Assembly: GCF_001238275.1 (NCBI RefSeq)
Contig: NZ_LGTB01000045.1
Span: forward strand, 28,257-92,256
DNA: 64,000 nt
Direction: 5' to 3'
Origin: Bradyrhizobium viridifuturi
GTDB lineage: Bacteria > Pseudomonadota > Alphaproteobacteria > Rhizobiales > Xanthobacteraceae
Shown here: piece after piece, positions 35,223 through 43,736 of the stretch
How the letters are laid out: the number at the start of each line of letters is the position of its first letter
How positions within the stretch are numbered: the first letter of the stretch is position 1
Notes under the pieces: generated by a model
The model's input: the letters and a program-made list of their open reading frames with translations, nothing else
Database searches by the model: none
What the model was told of the DNA's origin: nothing
Made by a program: the position numbers and the translations under genes

Positions 35223-35953
35223 ATGACCTTGGACGTCACGCTTGGCGCGGCCTTTATCGCAGGTCTGCTGTCGTTTCTGTCGCCCTGCATCCTGCCCCTG
35301 GTGCCGCCCTTCCTTTGCTACATGGCCGGCGTTTCGGTCACGGATCTGTCCGAAGACAGGCTTGATCTGCGGCCGCGCGTCCTGATCTCGGCACTGGCGT
35401 TCGTCGCAGGTTTTTCGCTGGTCTTCGTCGCGCTCGGCTCGACCGCGTCGCTCGCGGGGCGGTTCATTTCGGCGCATCTGTCGACGCTCGGCATCGTCGC
35501 CGGGGGGCTGATCATCGTGATGGGCCTGCATTTCCTGGGTGTGCTCAGGATTCCGTTGCTCTATCGCAGCGCGACGGTGCAGGTCGGCAACCGGCCGGCC
35601 GGCGTGGCGGGAGCATTCGTCATGGGTCTGGCGTTCGCGTTCGGCTGGACACCCTGCGCAGGTCCCATTCTCGCCGCGGTCCTGCTGATGGCGGGTTCGG
35701 AGGACACGACGGGGCGAGGGGCGCTGCTGCTGTTGGCCTATTCGGTCGGCACCGGCATCCCCTTCCTGATCGCGGCCGCCTTCACCGGTCGTTTCATCAC
35801 GCTGCTCGGGCGCGCGCGCGGCATCTCGGCCTGGTCGAGAAGACGATGGGCATCTTCCTGGTCATGACCGGCCTGATGTTCCTGAGCGGCCTGATGCCGG
35901 CGGTGTCGGAATGGTTGCTAGAGCGATTCCCCGGCCTCACCAGCATCGGCTGA
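35223..35953 (+). CDS. soxV: SoxV, CcdA-type thiol electron transporter, frameshift near the C-terminus
   Basis: A six-helix CcdA protein: FLSPCILPLVPPFLCYMAGV carries the first redox Cys and GWTPCAGPILAAVLLMAGSE the second. It passes electrons from cytoplasmic thioredoxin to periplasmic SoxW/SoxS. At about 35820 GGCATC should be GGCCATC: adding a C restores HLGLVEKTMGIFLVMTGLMFL and a stop at 35951. Uncorrected, the frame ends at 35867 with a basic tail. Ribosome site GAGG precedes the ATG. It is the first gene of the plus-strand part. Confidence 0.87.
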
Positions 35954-35956
35954 CAT

Positions 35957-36670
35957 TCAGCCGAAGCGGAAATCGAGCAATTGGGCGTAGGACTGCAACT
36001 CGATCACGTAACGATGCACGAGCGGCCCGTCGCCAGCCATTGCCGCATGCGCGATCTCGCCGCTGCTCGCGATCGCGCCGTCAATCAGGCGGCGGAACTC
36101 GCTCTTCTCGGCGATCTCGGGACTTGCCCATTCGTTGCAGCGCTGCAAACGATCGCGGAATGCGCTTGCCGCGGCGACGATGTCCTCGGCGTTCGCAGCC
36201 GCCGGATGCTCGCCATACCGCGTGGCTGCAGCACGCAGCTTTTCCATCGCCGGCGCAATCTCGAAAACGCAGTCGCCGAGATCGTAGAGGCCCGAGCGAC
36301 GCCTGAACTCATGAAAGGAGTGGCGAAGCGCAAGCAGCTCCCGGCCCGCGCCGACCGTGTCTCCGCTGTCCAGTGCATGGGTGACGGCCGTGAGCCGCTC
36401 GCGCCCCCGGCTGAGAAAGTCCAACACTTCGGCCGGCGCGTAGGCAGGCAGGGGACCGGCTGGTCCAACCCGCTTCCACGCGGCCATCGCCTCGTCGGCC
36501 TCGATCTGCGCAAGTGCAACGTTTCCGGTACGCGCATAGCTCGCCGCGGTGCGCAGATTCGCCGTGATCGTCCCCATTGCGGATGCGAAATCGGGCGGCT
36601 TGCCGGCCTCCGCGCCGAGAACGAGCGCGGTCGAAGCCAGCCATGTCAGCAGGGCGATGATGCAGCGCAA
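35957..36670 (-). CDS. Unknown exported protein inside the sox cluster
   Basis: A 237-residue protein whose N-terminus (CIIALLTWLASTALVLGAEA) looks like a signal peptide. The only start is TTG at 36670; no ATG lies in frame nearby. The mature part is mostly predicted helix and rich in Ala, Arg and Glu (TANLRTAASYARTGNVALAQ, REEL-like ALRHSFHEFRRRSGLYDLG), with one Cys in LGDCVFEI and another in LQRCNEWA. There is no CxxCH. It recalls cytochrome c'/b562-like helical bundles without a heme site, but no family is certain. It converges on soxV and is divergent from soxW. Confidence 0.7.
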   Translation of the reverse strand: MRCIIALLTWLASTALVLGAEAGKPPDFASAMGTITANLRTAASYARTGNVALAQIEADEAMAAWKRVGPAGPLPAYAPAEVLDFLSRGRERLTAVTHALDSGDTVGAGRELLALRHSFHEFRRRSGLYDLGDCVFEIAPAMEKLRAAATRYGEHPAAANAEDIVAAASAFRDRLQRCNEWASPEIAEKSEFRRLIDGAIASSGEIAHAAMAGDGPLVHRYVIELQSYAQLLDFRFG

Positions 36671-36687
36671 GATCGAAATCCGTTGTC

Positions 36688-36714
36688 ATATTCTTGTATT
36701 TGAATATCATAATA
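36688..36714. promoter_or_regulatory. Candidate SoxR operator and divergent promoter before soxW
   Basis: ATATTC (36688-36693) and GAATAT (36702-36707) form an inverted repeat with an 8-base spacer, overlapping ATATCATAATA (36704-36714), the element also found before soxV and soxX. The 47-base gap is markedly AT-rich and must serve both soxW and the unknown divergent gene. Confidence 0.5.
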
Positions 36715-36717
36715 AAA

Positions 36718-37338
36718 ATGACCGATACGCAAGATCTTCCTGAGCGCAAAACCCCGGTGACCTCTAGCGCGCCCACAAGGCGCAGCTTTCTCGTTTTGAC
36801 ATCGGGCGCTGCCATTGCTGCAGGCTGCGGTCCGGCCGTGGCAGAGCCTGCGCTCGGAGAAGACGGGCTCTACCACGAGCCGTGGTTTCTTCAGAGCTTC
36901 CTCGATCTGCGTGAGGACCTCGACAGTGCTGCAGCAAACGGCAAGCGCCTCGCCGTCATGTGGGAGTTGCGCGGCTGCCCCTACTGCCGCGAGACCCACT
37001 TGACGAATTTCGCCGATGCCGGAATCTCGAAATATATCCGCGACAATTTCGAAGTGCTGCAGCTCAATCTGGTCGGCTCCCGCAAGGTCACGGATTTCGA
37101 TCGCGAGGAATTGTCCGAGAAGGACCTCGCGCAGAAATACGGGATCAGATTCACCCCGACGTTCCAGTTCTTCCCGCAGTCGTCCGATGGAATCGAAGCG
37201 AAGGAAGCGGCCGCACGCGAAGTTGCGCGGGCACCGGGTTATCTCAAGCCGCCGCATTTCCTGGCGATGTTTCGCTTCGTGCGGGAACGGGCCTATGAGC
37301 GTGGCTCGTTCCGGGATTTCCTCGCCGCAAATGGATAG
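36718..37338 (+). CDS. soxW: SoxW-like periplasmic thioredoxin
   Basis: A 206-residue protein. RRSFLVLTSGAAIAAGCG is a Tat-like signal with a possible lipobox Cys. The redox site is CPYC in WELRGCPYCRETHLTNFA, and GIRFTPTFQFFPQ is the cis-Pro region. SoxW receives electrons from SoxV and reduces SoxY-linked disulfides. ATG at 36718 is preferred to an in-frame TTG at 36694, which lies in the operator. soxX follows after 127 bases with its own operator-like site. Confidence 0.87.
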   Translation: MTDTQDLPERKTPVTSSAPTRRSFLVLTSGAAIAAGCGPAVAEPALGEDGLYHEPWFLQSFLDLREDLDSAAANGKRLAVMWELRGCPYCRETHLTNFADAGISKYIRDNFEVLQLNLVGSRKVTDFDREELSEKDLAQKYGIRFTPTFQFFPQSSDGIEAKEAAAREVARAPGYLKPPHFLAMFRFVRERAYERGSFRDFLAANG

Positions 37339-37385
37339 CGAAGAGCGTCTTGCGAATTTCGCTTGACGCATTCGATTGCATCAAC

Positions 37386-37409
37386 ATATCGTAATAGATG
37401 AATTTGATG
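37386..37409. promoter_or_regulatory. Candidate SoxR operator in the soxW-soxX gap
   Basis: ATATCGTAATA (37386-37396) next to GAATTTGATG (37400-37409), 56 bases before soxX. The first element is shared by all three sox gaps and the second by the soxV gap in reverse. The soxW-soxX region is a known SoxR target in other thiosulfate oxidisers. Confidence 0.55.
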
Positions 37410-37465
37410 GATTGTTAGTCCATCGTCATCAAAGGCGGGCGTAACCCGTCATGAGGGTAGGAAAC

Positions 37466-37921
37466 ATGCGGCGCTCGCTTGTGGCTGCGTTTGCACTGTG
37501 TCTGTCGGCAGGCGGCGCGCTTGCCCAGCAATCGGCTGTGGAGCCGATCAAGCTCGATGTCGTCAACGACTCGCTTCCGAAGTCATTGACTGGCACGCCC
37601 GGTAATGCCGGGGCCGGCAAGAAGGTGTTTTTGACGCGCACGCTCGGCAACTGCCTGGCTTGCCATCAGGTCACCAGCCTGAAATCCGAGGAATTCCACG
37701 GCGAGTTCGGTCCGTCGCTCGACGGCGTGGCCGGCCGCTACAACGAGGCGCAGTTGCGCCTCATCGTTGCCGATCCCAAGCGCATCTTCACCAACACGGT
37801 CATGCCGGCGTTCTTCAAGAACGACGGCCTGAGCCGGGTGCGCCCGGAATTCGTCGGCAAATCCATCCTGACGGCCGCGCAGGTCGAGGACGTCATCGCA
37901 TTTCTCAAGACGCTGAACTGA
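37466..37921 (+). CDS. soxX: SoxX, monoheme c-type cytochrome subunit
   Basis: A 151-residue protein with signal peptide RRSLVAAFALCLSAGGALA. Heme site CLACH at residues 63-67 and a likely axial Met in TVMPAFF near 113. SoxX pairs with SoxA to oxidatively couple thiosulfate to the SoxY cysteine in the periplasm. ATG 37466 is chosen because AGGAA precedes it at normal distance; ATG 37451 is in frame. It opens the main soxXYZABCD operon. Confidence 0.93.
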   Translation: MRRSLVAAFALCLSAGGALAQQSAVEPIKLDVVNDSLPKSLTGTPGNAGAGKKVFLTRTLGNCLACHQVTSLKSEEFHGEFGPSLDGVAGRYNEAQLRLIVADPKRIFTNTVMPAFFKNDGLSRVRPEFVGKSILTAAQVEDVIAFLKTLN

Positions 37922-37939
37922 CGGCGAGAAGGAGCAGGA

Positions 37940-38392
37940 ATGAAAGCCATCAATCGACGGCAGGCTTTTGCGCTCGGAGGCGGCTTTGTCGTGCTGACCT
38001 TGATGCCCATGGCAGCCGACGCGGAGGTGACGAACGACGCGGCGAAGTGGATCGAGAAATTCACCGGCGGCAAGCAACCTGCCAAAGGCAAGATCTCGCT
38101 CGACCTGCCTGAGATCGCGGAGAATGGCAATACCGTGCCGCTCTCGATCAACATCGAGAGTTCGATGACCGCCGACTCCTACGTCAAGGAAGTCATGATT
38201 ATCGCGGACGGCAACCCGAATGCCGGCGTCGCAACCCTGTCCTTCACGCCACTGTCGGGCAAGGCGGAAGCATCGATCCGGATCCGGCTCGCGACCACCC
38301 AGAACGTGGTTGCGATCGCGAAGATGAGCGACGGGTCGCTGTTCGCGGAGCAGAAGATCGTGAAGGTCACAATCGGCGGCTGCGGCGGCTAA
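37940..38392 (+). CDS. soxY: SoxY, sulfur-carrier protein
   Basis: A 150-residue protein with a Tat signal (NRRQAFALGGGFVVLTLMPMAADA). The C-terminus ends IGGCGG, the swinging-arm motif whose cysteine carries the sulfur intermediates. VKEVMIIADGNPNAGVATLSF is a conserved strand region. SoxY is exported with SoxZ as a complex. The gene begins 18 bases after soxX, with GGAG upstream of the ATG. Confidence 0.95.
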   Translation: MKAINRRQAFALGGGFVVLTLMPMAADAEVTNDAAKWIEKFTGGKQPAKGKISLDLPEIAENGNTVPLSINIESSMTADSYVKEVMIIADGNPNAGVATLSFTPLSGKAEASIRIRLATTQNVVAIAKMSDGSLFAEQKIVKVTIGGCGG

Positions 38393-38410
38393 GGGTGCAG
38401 GAGAGGAAAG

Positions 38411-38737
38411 ATGGCAGATAAACCGCGCATCAAGCTTCCAAAGGAAGCGGCCAAGGGCGAGGTCGTCCAGATCAAGACCCTGGTTTCGCATATCATGGAG
38501 TCGGGCCAGCGCAAGGATGCGCAGGGCAAGACCATTCCACGCAAGATCATCAACAAGTTCGCCTGCGAGTTCAACGGCAAGCCGGTGTTCTCCTGCGCGC
38601 TGGAGCCGGCGATCTCCGCCAACCCCTACATCCAGTTCGACGCCAGAATCGACGAGGCGGGAACGTTCAAGTTCTCCTGGACCGACGACGACGGCACGGT
38701 GATCACGGCTGAAGAGAAGATCGCGCTCAAGGCGTGA
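38411..38737 (+). CDS. soxZ: SoxZ, thiosulfate-oxidation scaffold protein
   Basis: A 108-residue immunoglobulin-fold protein without its own signal peptide. IKLPKEAAKGEVVQIKTLVSHIMESG, NKFACEFNGKPVFSCALEPAIS and FKFSWTDDDGTVITAEEKI are diagnostic. It binds SoxY and is carried out with it. The ATG has GGAG 8 bases upstream and lies 18 bases after soxY. Confidence 0.95.
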   Translation: MADKPRIKLPKEAAKGEVVQIKTLVSHIMESGQRKDAQGKTIPRKIINKFACEFNGKPVFSCALEPAISANPYIQFDARIDEAGTFKFSWTDDDGTVITAEEKIALKA

Positions 38738-38766
38738 TGCGCATCGCGCATTGAGGGAGGGCTCGA

Positions 38767-39588
38767 ATGGCGCCGCGACATGTTGGGATAGCTGCTGCGA
38801 TCGTGGCCGTCGCATCAATTGCGACGGTCGCGCTCGCGCAGGATGCCGAGCGCAAGGGCATCCCGGCGCCGCCCGGCCACGTCTTCAAGACCATCATCTC
38901 CGGCTACGAGTTTCGCAGCAAGGAGACCCGTGCGCTGCAGGACGACGATCTAGAAAATCCGGGCTTTCTCGCCGTCGAGCGGGCGGCGGACGTCTGGAAG
39001 AAGGTCGAGGGCAGTGAAGGCAAATCCTGCATGAGCTGCCATGGCGAAGCCGAGACCAGCATGAAGGGCGTCGGCGCCACCATGCCGAAATGGGACGACA
39101 AGCTGAAGAAGCCGGTCAATCTCGAGCAGCGCATCAACATCTGCCGCACCGAGCACATGAAGGCGGAGCCCTGGAAGTTCAAATCCCAGGAACTGACCGA
39201 CATGACCACCTTCGTACGATACCAGTCGCACGGCATGCCGGTGACGGTGAAGACCGATGGCCCGATGTCGCCGTGGTTCGAGCGCGGCAAGCAGATCTAT
39301 TACACGCGCTATGGCCAGCTCGATCTCGCCTGCGAATCCTGCCACGAGCGCAACAACGGCAAGTTCATGCGCGCCGACTTCCTGAGCCAGGGCCAAACCA
39401 ACGGTTTCCCGACCTATCGGTTGCGCGACCAGCGCCTGGTGCCGCTGCATGAACGCTTCGAAGGCTGCATGTTCGACGTGCGCGCCGAGCCGTTCAAGCC
39501 GCTGTCGGACGAATTCCTTGCGCTCGAACTCTACGTCGCCTGGCGCGGAATCGGGTTACCGGTCGAGACGCCGTCGGTGCGCAACTGA
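38767..39588 (+). CDS. soxA: SoxA, diheme c-type cytochrome subunit
   Basis: A 273-residue protein with a signal peptide (IAAAIVAVASIATVALA). Two heme motifs, CMSCH (88-92) and CESCH (189-193), make it the diheme form. Cys234 in RFEGCMFDVRAEPF is the conserved cysteine that becomes the persulfide ligand of the active-site heme. Cys126 lies in NICRTEHM as in diheme homologues. Together with SoxX it initiates thiosulfate oxidation. Confidence 0.95.
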   Translation: MAPRHVGIAAAIVAVASIATVALAQDAERKGIPAPPGHVFKTIISGYEFRSKETRALQDDDLENPGFLAVERAADVWKKVEGSEGKSCMSCHGEAETSMKGVGATMPKWDDKLKKPVNLEQRINICRTEHMKAEPWKFKSQELTDMTTFVRYQSHGMPVTVKTDGPMSPWFERGKQIYYTRYGQLDLACESCHERNNGKFMRADFLSQGQTNGFPTYRLRDQRLVPLHERFEGCMFDVRAEPFKPLSDEFLALELYVAWRGIGLPVETPSVRN

Positions 39589-39615
39589 CACGTTGAGCAC
39601 GCAGGAGCATTGCGC

Positions 39616-41307
39616 ATGATCTCTCGCCGCGAATTCATTCAGGTGGCTGCGGCAACGGCGGCACTCTCGAGCGGTGTGGGATCGGGCCTCGGCCGAGCGG
39701 TTGCCCAGCAACGCCTGACCGAGAAGGAATTGCTGGCCTTCGAGCCGCTCGGCAACGTCACGCTGGTGCATGTGACCGACATTCACGGCCAGCTGATGCC
39801 GCTCTATTTCCGCGAGCCCTCGACCAATCTCGGGGTCGGCGAGGCGAAGGGGCTGCCGCCGCACATCACCGGCAAGGAGTTTCTTGCCCGCTTCGGCATA
39901 GCGCCGGGCTCGTCGGCGGCCTACGCCTTGACGTCCGAGGATTTCGAGGCGCTGGCCAGGAGCTACGGCAGGATCGGCGGCCTCGATCGAGCCGCGACCG
40001 TGATCAAGGCGATCCGTGCCGAGCGCGGCGAGAAGGTCGTGCTGCTCGATGGTGGCGACACCTGGCAGGGATCGTGGTCGTCGCTGAAGACGCGCGGCCA
40101 GGACATGATCGACTGCATGGCGCTGCTCAAGCCCGACGCCATGACCGGGCATTGGGAATTCACCTACGGCACCGAGCGCGTCAAACAGGCCATCGAGGGG
40201 CTCGGATTCCCGTTCCTCGGCCTCAACATCCGCGACACCGAATGGAACGAAGCCGCTTTCGACGCTTCGACCATGATCGAGCGCGGCGGCGTCAAGATCG
40301 CGGTTCTCGGCCAGGCCTTCCCTTATACGCCGGTCGCCAATCCGCGCTGGATGATTCCGAACTGGTCATTTGGCGTGCGCGAGGAGGATGTCCAGGCGCA
40401 GGTCGACAAAGTCCGGAAGGGTGGTGCCCAACTCGTCGTTCTGCTTTCCCACAATGGCTTTGACGTCGATCGCAAACTCGCAAGTCGCGTCAAGGGCATC
40501 GACGTCATCCTGACCGGGCACACGCATGATGCGCTGCCCGAGGCCGTGAAGGTGGGCAAGACTCTTCTGATTGCATCGGGCTCGTCCGGAAAGTTCGTGT
40601 CACGGCTCGATCTCGACGTCCGCGACGGCGAGGTGAAGGCGTTCCGTTACAAGCTCATTCCGTTGTTCTCGGACGTGATCACGGCGGACGCCGAGATGGC
40701 CGCAAAGATCGCCGAGGTGCGCAAGCCGTTCGCGTCAGACCTCGCCAAGGTGCTCGGCAGGACGGATTCGCTGCTCTACCGGCGCGGTAATTTCAACGGC
40801 ACATTCGACGATCTGATCTGCCAGGCGCTGCTGCAGGAGCGCGATGCGGAGATCGCGCTGTCGCCCGGTTTTCGCTGGGGCACCAGCGTGCTGCCCGGAC
40901 AGGACATCACTTTCGAGGACGTCACCAATGCGACGGCGATCACCTATCCGGCGGTGTACCGCATGGGCATGACGGGCGCACGGCTGAAGGAGATCATCGA
41001 GGACGTCGCCGACAATCTGTTCAACGTCGATCCCTACTATCAGCAGGGCGGCGACATGGTGCGGATCGGCGGGCTGTCTTACGCGATCGATGTCGCCAGG
41101 CCGCAGGGCAGCCGCATCTCGGACATGCGGATGGTCAAGACCGGTGCGCCGATCGATCCAGGCCGGGAATATCAGGTCGCCGGCTGGGCCAGCGTCAACG
41201 AAGGAACCGAAGGACCGCCGATCTGGGAGGTCGTCGGCAACTACCTGACCCGACAGAAGACGGTTCGCCTCGAACCCAATAGAGCCGTCAAAGTCACCGG
41301 AGCGTAA
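39616..41307 (+). CDS. soxB: SoxB, sulfate thiohydrolase
   Basis: A 563-residue protein with a Tat signal (SRREFIQVAAATAALSSG). It is a dimanganese 5'-nucleotidase-fold enzyme that hydrolyses sulfate from SoxY-cysteine-S-sulfonate. Motifs: VHVTDIHGQLMPLYFREPS, VVLLDGGDTWQGS, MTGHWEFTYG, VVLLSHNGFDVD and DVILTGHTHD. ATG 39616 is chosen over TTG 39610 because AGGAG at 39602-39606 is better spaced. Confidence 0.95.
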   Translation: MISRREFIQVAAATAALSSGVGSGLGRAVAQQRLTEKELLAFEPLGNVTLVHVTDIHGQLMPLYFREPSTNLGVGEAKGLPPHITGKEFLARFGIAPGSSAAYALTSEDFEALARSYGRIGGLDRAATVIKAIRAERGEKVVLLDGGDTWQGSWSSLKTRGQDMIDCMALLKPDAMTGHWEFTYGTERVKQAIEGLGFPFLGLNIRDTEWNEAAFDASTMIERGGVKIAVLGQAFPYTPVANPRWMIPNWSFGVREEDVQAQVDKVRKGGAQLVVLLSHNGFDVDRKLASRVKGIDVILTGHTHDALPEAVKVGKTLLIASGSSGKFVSRLDLDVRDGEVKAFRYKLIPLFSDVITADAEMAAKIAEVRKPFASDLAKVLGRTDSLLYRRGNFNGTFDDLICQALLQERDAEIALSPGFRWGTSVLPGQDITFEDVTNATAITYPAVYRMGMTGARLKEIIEDVADNLFNVDPYYQQGGDMVRIGGLSYAIDVARPQGSRISDMRMVKTGAPIDPGREYQVAGWASVNEGTEGPPIWEVVGNYLTRQKTVRLEPNRAVKVTGA

Positions 41308-41313
41308 GAAGCG

Positions 41314-42585
41314 ATGTCGAAGATGGACAATCCCCGGCAATCCCGACGCAGTTTCCTGGCAGCTGGCGCCGGCGTTGCGGCGTCGGTGCTCGCGAAGCCC
41401 GCCCTGGCCGGCGGCGGGAATCCGGCGAACCAGCCGCCCAACGTCCCCGAGTGGACGAAGTCGCTCGGCGAAGGCGTCGCCGTGCGCCCCTATGGCAAAC
41501 CGTCGAAGTTCGAGAAAGATGTCATCCGGCGCGACGTCGAATGGCTGACCGCCTCGCGCGAGTCCTCGGTGAGCTTCACCCCGCTGCATGAGCTCGAGGG
41601 CATCATTACGCCCAACGGGCTCTGCTTCGAGCGGCATCACGGCGGCATCGCCGAGATCGATCCGGCCGATCATCGCCTGATCATCCACGGGCTGGTGGAG
41701 CGTCCGCTGATCCTCACGTTGGAGGAGCTCAGGCGCTACCCGCGCGTCAATCGCATCCACTTCATGGAATGCGCGGCGAACTCGGGCATGGAGTGGCGCG
41801 GCGCGCAACTTAACGGCTGTCAGTTCACCCACGGCATGATCCACTGTGTGCAGTACACCGGCGCGTCGCTGCGCACGCTGCTGGAGGAAGCCGGCCTCAA
41901 GGCCAACGGCAAGTGGCTCCTGGTCGAAGGCGCCGACGCCGCTGCGATGGATCGCAGCCTGCCAATCGAGAAGGCGCTCGACGACTGCATCATCGCCTAC
42001 AAGATGAATGGTGAGGCGCTCTATCCCGAGCAGGGTTATCCGATGCGGCTCGTGGTGCCGGGCTGGCAGGGCAATCTCTGGGTCAAGTGGCTGCGCCGCA
42101 TCAAGGTAGGCGATCAGCCCTGGCACACGCGCGAGGAGACGTCGAAGTACACGGACCTCTTGCCGAACGGCAAGGCGCGGCGATTCACTTGGTCGATGGA
42201 CGCCAAGTCGGTCATCACGAGCCCGAGTCCACAGGCGCCGATCAAGCACGGCAAGGGTTTCACGATCGTCTCGGGACTCGCCTGGAGTGGCAACGGCAAG
42301 GTCAAGCGCGTAGACGTGTCGCTCGACGGCGGCCGCAACTGGTGGCCGGCGCGTCTCGACGGCCCCGTGCTCGACAAGGCGCTGACGCGCTTCTACTACG
42401 AGTTCGACTGGAACGGCGAGCCGCTGCTGCTGCAATCGCGCGTGCAGGACGAGACCGGCTATGTGCAGCCGAGCAAGGCCGAGCTGCGCAAGATCCGTGG
42501 CGTCAACTCCATCTATCACAACAATGGCATCCAGACCTGGCATGTGCAGGCCAATGGTGAGGTCGAGAATGTCGAAGTCGCCTAA
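41314..42585 (+). CDS. soxC: SoxC, molybdopterin sulfur dehydrogenase subunit
   Basis: A 423-residue protein with a Tat signal (SRRSFLAAGAGVAASVLAKP). It is of the sulfite-oxidase fold: IHFMECAANSGMEWRGAQ carries the cofactor-ligating cysteine, and GYPMRLVVPGWQGNLWVKWLRRI is characteristic. The C-terminal dimerisation domain follows (GKVKRVDVSLDGGRNW). With SoxD it oxidises the sulfane sulfur on SoxY, giving six more electrons and avoiding sulfur globules. Begins 6 bases after soxB; overlaps soxD by 17. Confidence 0.94.
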   Translation: MSKMDNPRQSRRSFLAAGAGVAASVLAKPALAGGGNPANQPPNVPEWTKSLGEGVAVRPYGKPSKFEKDVIRRDVEWLTASRESSVSFTPLHELEGIITPNGLCFERHHGGIAEIDPADHRLIIHGLVERPLILTLEELRRYPRVNRIHFMECAANSGMEWRGAQLNGCQFTHGMIHCVQYTGASLRTLLEEAGLKANGKWLLVEGADAAAMDRSLPIEKALDDCIIAYKMNGEALYPEQGYPMRLVVPGWQGNLWVKWLRRIKVGDQPWHTREETSKYTDLLPNGKARRFTWSMDAKSVITSPSPQAPIKHGKGFTIVSGLAWSGNGKVKRVDVSLDGGRNWWPARLDGPVLDKALTRFYYEFDWNGEPLLLQSRVQDETGYVQPSKAELRKIRGVNSIYHNNGIQTWHVQANGEVENVEVA

Positions 42586-43261
42586 GTTCATCGCAGCCGC
42601 GTTGCTCGCTTGCGTGCTGACCGCACCCGCATCCGCGCAACAGATCGCGGACGCCAAAGGCGGACCGCGCTATCACATCGGCCGCGCGCCGACCGCGGAC
42701 GAGATCCGCGGCTGGGATATCGACGTGCGGCCCGACGGCCAGGGCCTGCCGGAGGGCAAGGGCACGGTTGCGCAGGGCGAGAAGCTGTTCATGGACAATT
42801 GCTCGACCTGCCATGGCGAATTCGGCGAAGGCAACGGGCGCTGGCCGGTGCTCGCCGGCGGCAAGGAGTCGCTGACTAGCGACAACCCGGTCAAGACCGT
42901 GGGCTCGTACTGGCCTTACGCCTCGACCGTGTTCGACTATATCCGTCATGCGATGCCTTACGGCAACGCCGAGTCGCTTTCGGTCAACGAATACTACGCG
43001 CTAGTCGCCTACGTCCTGTACCTGAACGACGTTGTCACTGATCAGAATTTCGAACTGACCAATAAGAACCTCGCGACGATCAAGATGCCGAACGAGCAGG
43101 GCTTTGTAATGGACGATCGCGCGACGAGCGAGAAATCCTTCTGGCAGAAGGATCCCTGCATGAAGGATTGCATCGCGCCGGTGAAGATCACCGCGCGCGC
43201 CGCGGTCATCGATGTGACGCCTGAGGACGGCAAGGACAGAAAGTCGCGGGGCGTGGAGTGA
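42569..43261 (+). CDS. soxD: SoxD, c-type cytochrome subunit of sulfur dehydrogenase
   Basis: A 230-residue protein with a signal peptide (KFIAAALLACVLTAPASA). One heme site, CSTCH (78-82). Conserved segments include RYHIGRAPTADEIRGWDIDVRPDG and FDYIRHAMPYGNAESLSVNEYYALVAYVL, with likely axial Met in HAMPYG. The Paracoccus SoxD is a longer diheme protein; here the C-terminal domain is absent. ATG 42569 lies inside soxC; the stop overlaps the next gene as GTGA. Confidence 0.9.
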   Translation: MSKSPKFIAAALLACVLTAPASAQQIADAKGGPRYHIGRAPTADEIRGWDIDVRPDGQGLPEGKGTVAQGEKLFMDNCSTCHGEFGEGNGRWPVLAGGKESLTSDNPVKTVGSYWPYASTVFDYIRHAMPYGNAESLSVNEYYALVAYVLYLNDVVTDQNFELTNKNLATIKMPNEQGFVMDDRATSEKSFWQKDPCMKDCIAPVKITARAAVIDVTPEDGKDRKSRGVE

Positions 43262-43722
43262 GCTGCAGCTTGGCGAGCCGCCGTGGATTGGTTGGCGGCC
43301 TGTTCGCTGCGGCCTTCATCGCAACCAGTTTCGTCGCACCATCCCTGGCCGCGGAGCCGCACAGGCTCGCGTTGCAGATCAGCGACGATGATCCGGTCAA
43401 GATGCGCGCTGTGCTCGACGTTGCGGCCAACGTCTCGCGGCATTATTCGGGGCAGGGCGAGGATGTCGATATCGTGGTGGTCGCCTTCAATGGCGGACTC
43501 GACATGCTGCTCGATGACCGCTCGCCGGTGAAGGAGCGCCTGGTGAACTTCCTGAAATCGATGCCCAATGTGAGCTTCATCGCCTGCGGCAATACGCTGG
43601 AGACGCTGGCGGCGAAGGAAGGCCGGCGTCCGCCGTTGATCGACGGTATCAGCGTCACCCAGGTCGGGGTTGCCATGCTGCTGGATCTTGCGGAAAAGAA
43701 CTGGACGATTGTCCGGCCGTAA
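43258..43722 (+). CDS. Exported DsrE/DsrF-like family protein
   Basis: A 154-residue protein. The N-terminus RRGLVGGLFAAAFIATSFVAPSLA is a signal or Tat-like peptide. The mature domain (RLALQISDDDPVKMRAVLDVAANVSRHY, DIVVVAFNGGLDMLL) is DsrE-like, with the conserved single Cys in VSFIACGNTLETL. Cytoplasmic relatives are persulfide carriers. GTG 43258 overlaps the soxD stop, so it is coupled to the sox operon. It pairs with the related gene at 44651. Confidence 0.8.
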   Translation: MSCSLASRRGLVGGLFAAAFIATSFVAPSLAAEPHRLALQISDDDPVKMRAVLDVAANVSRHYSGQGEDVDIVVVAFNGGLDMLLDDRSPVKERLVNFLKSMPNVSFIACGNTLETLAAKEGRRPPLIDGISVTQVGVAMLLDLAEKNWTIVRP

Positions 43723-43736
43723 GGAGAGAAGCGCCG

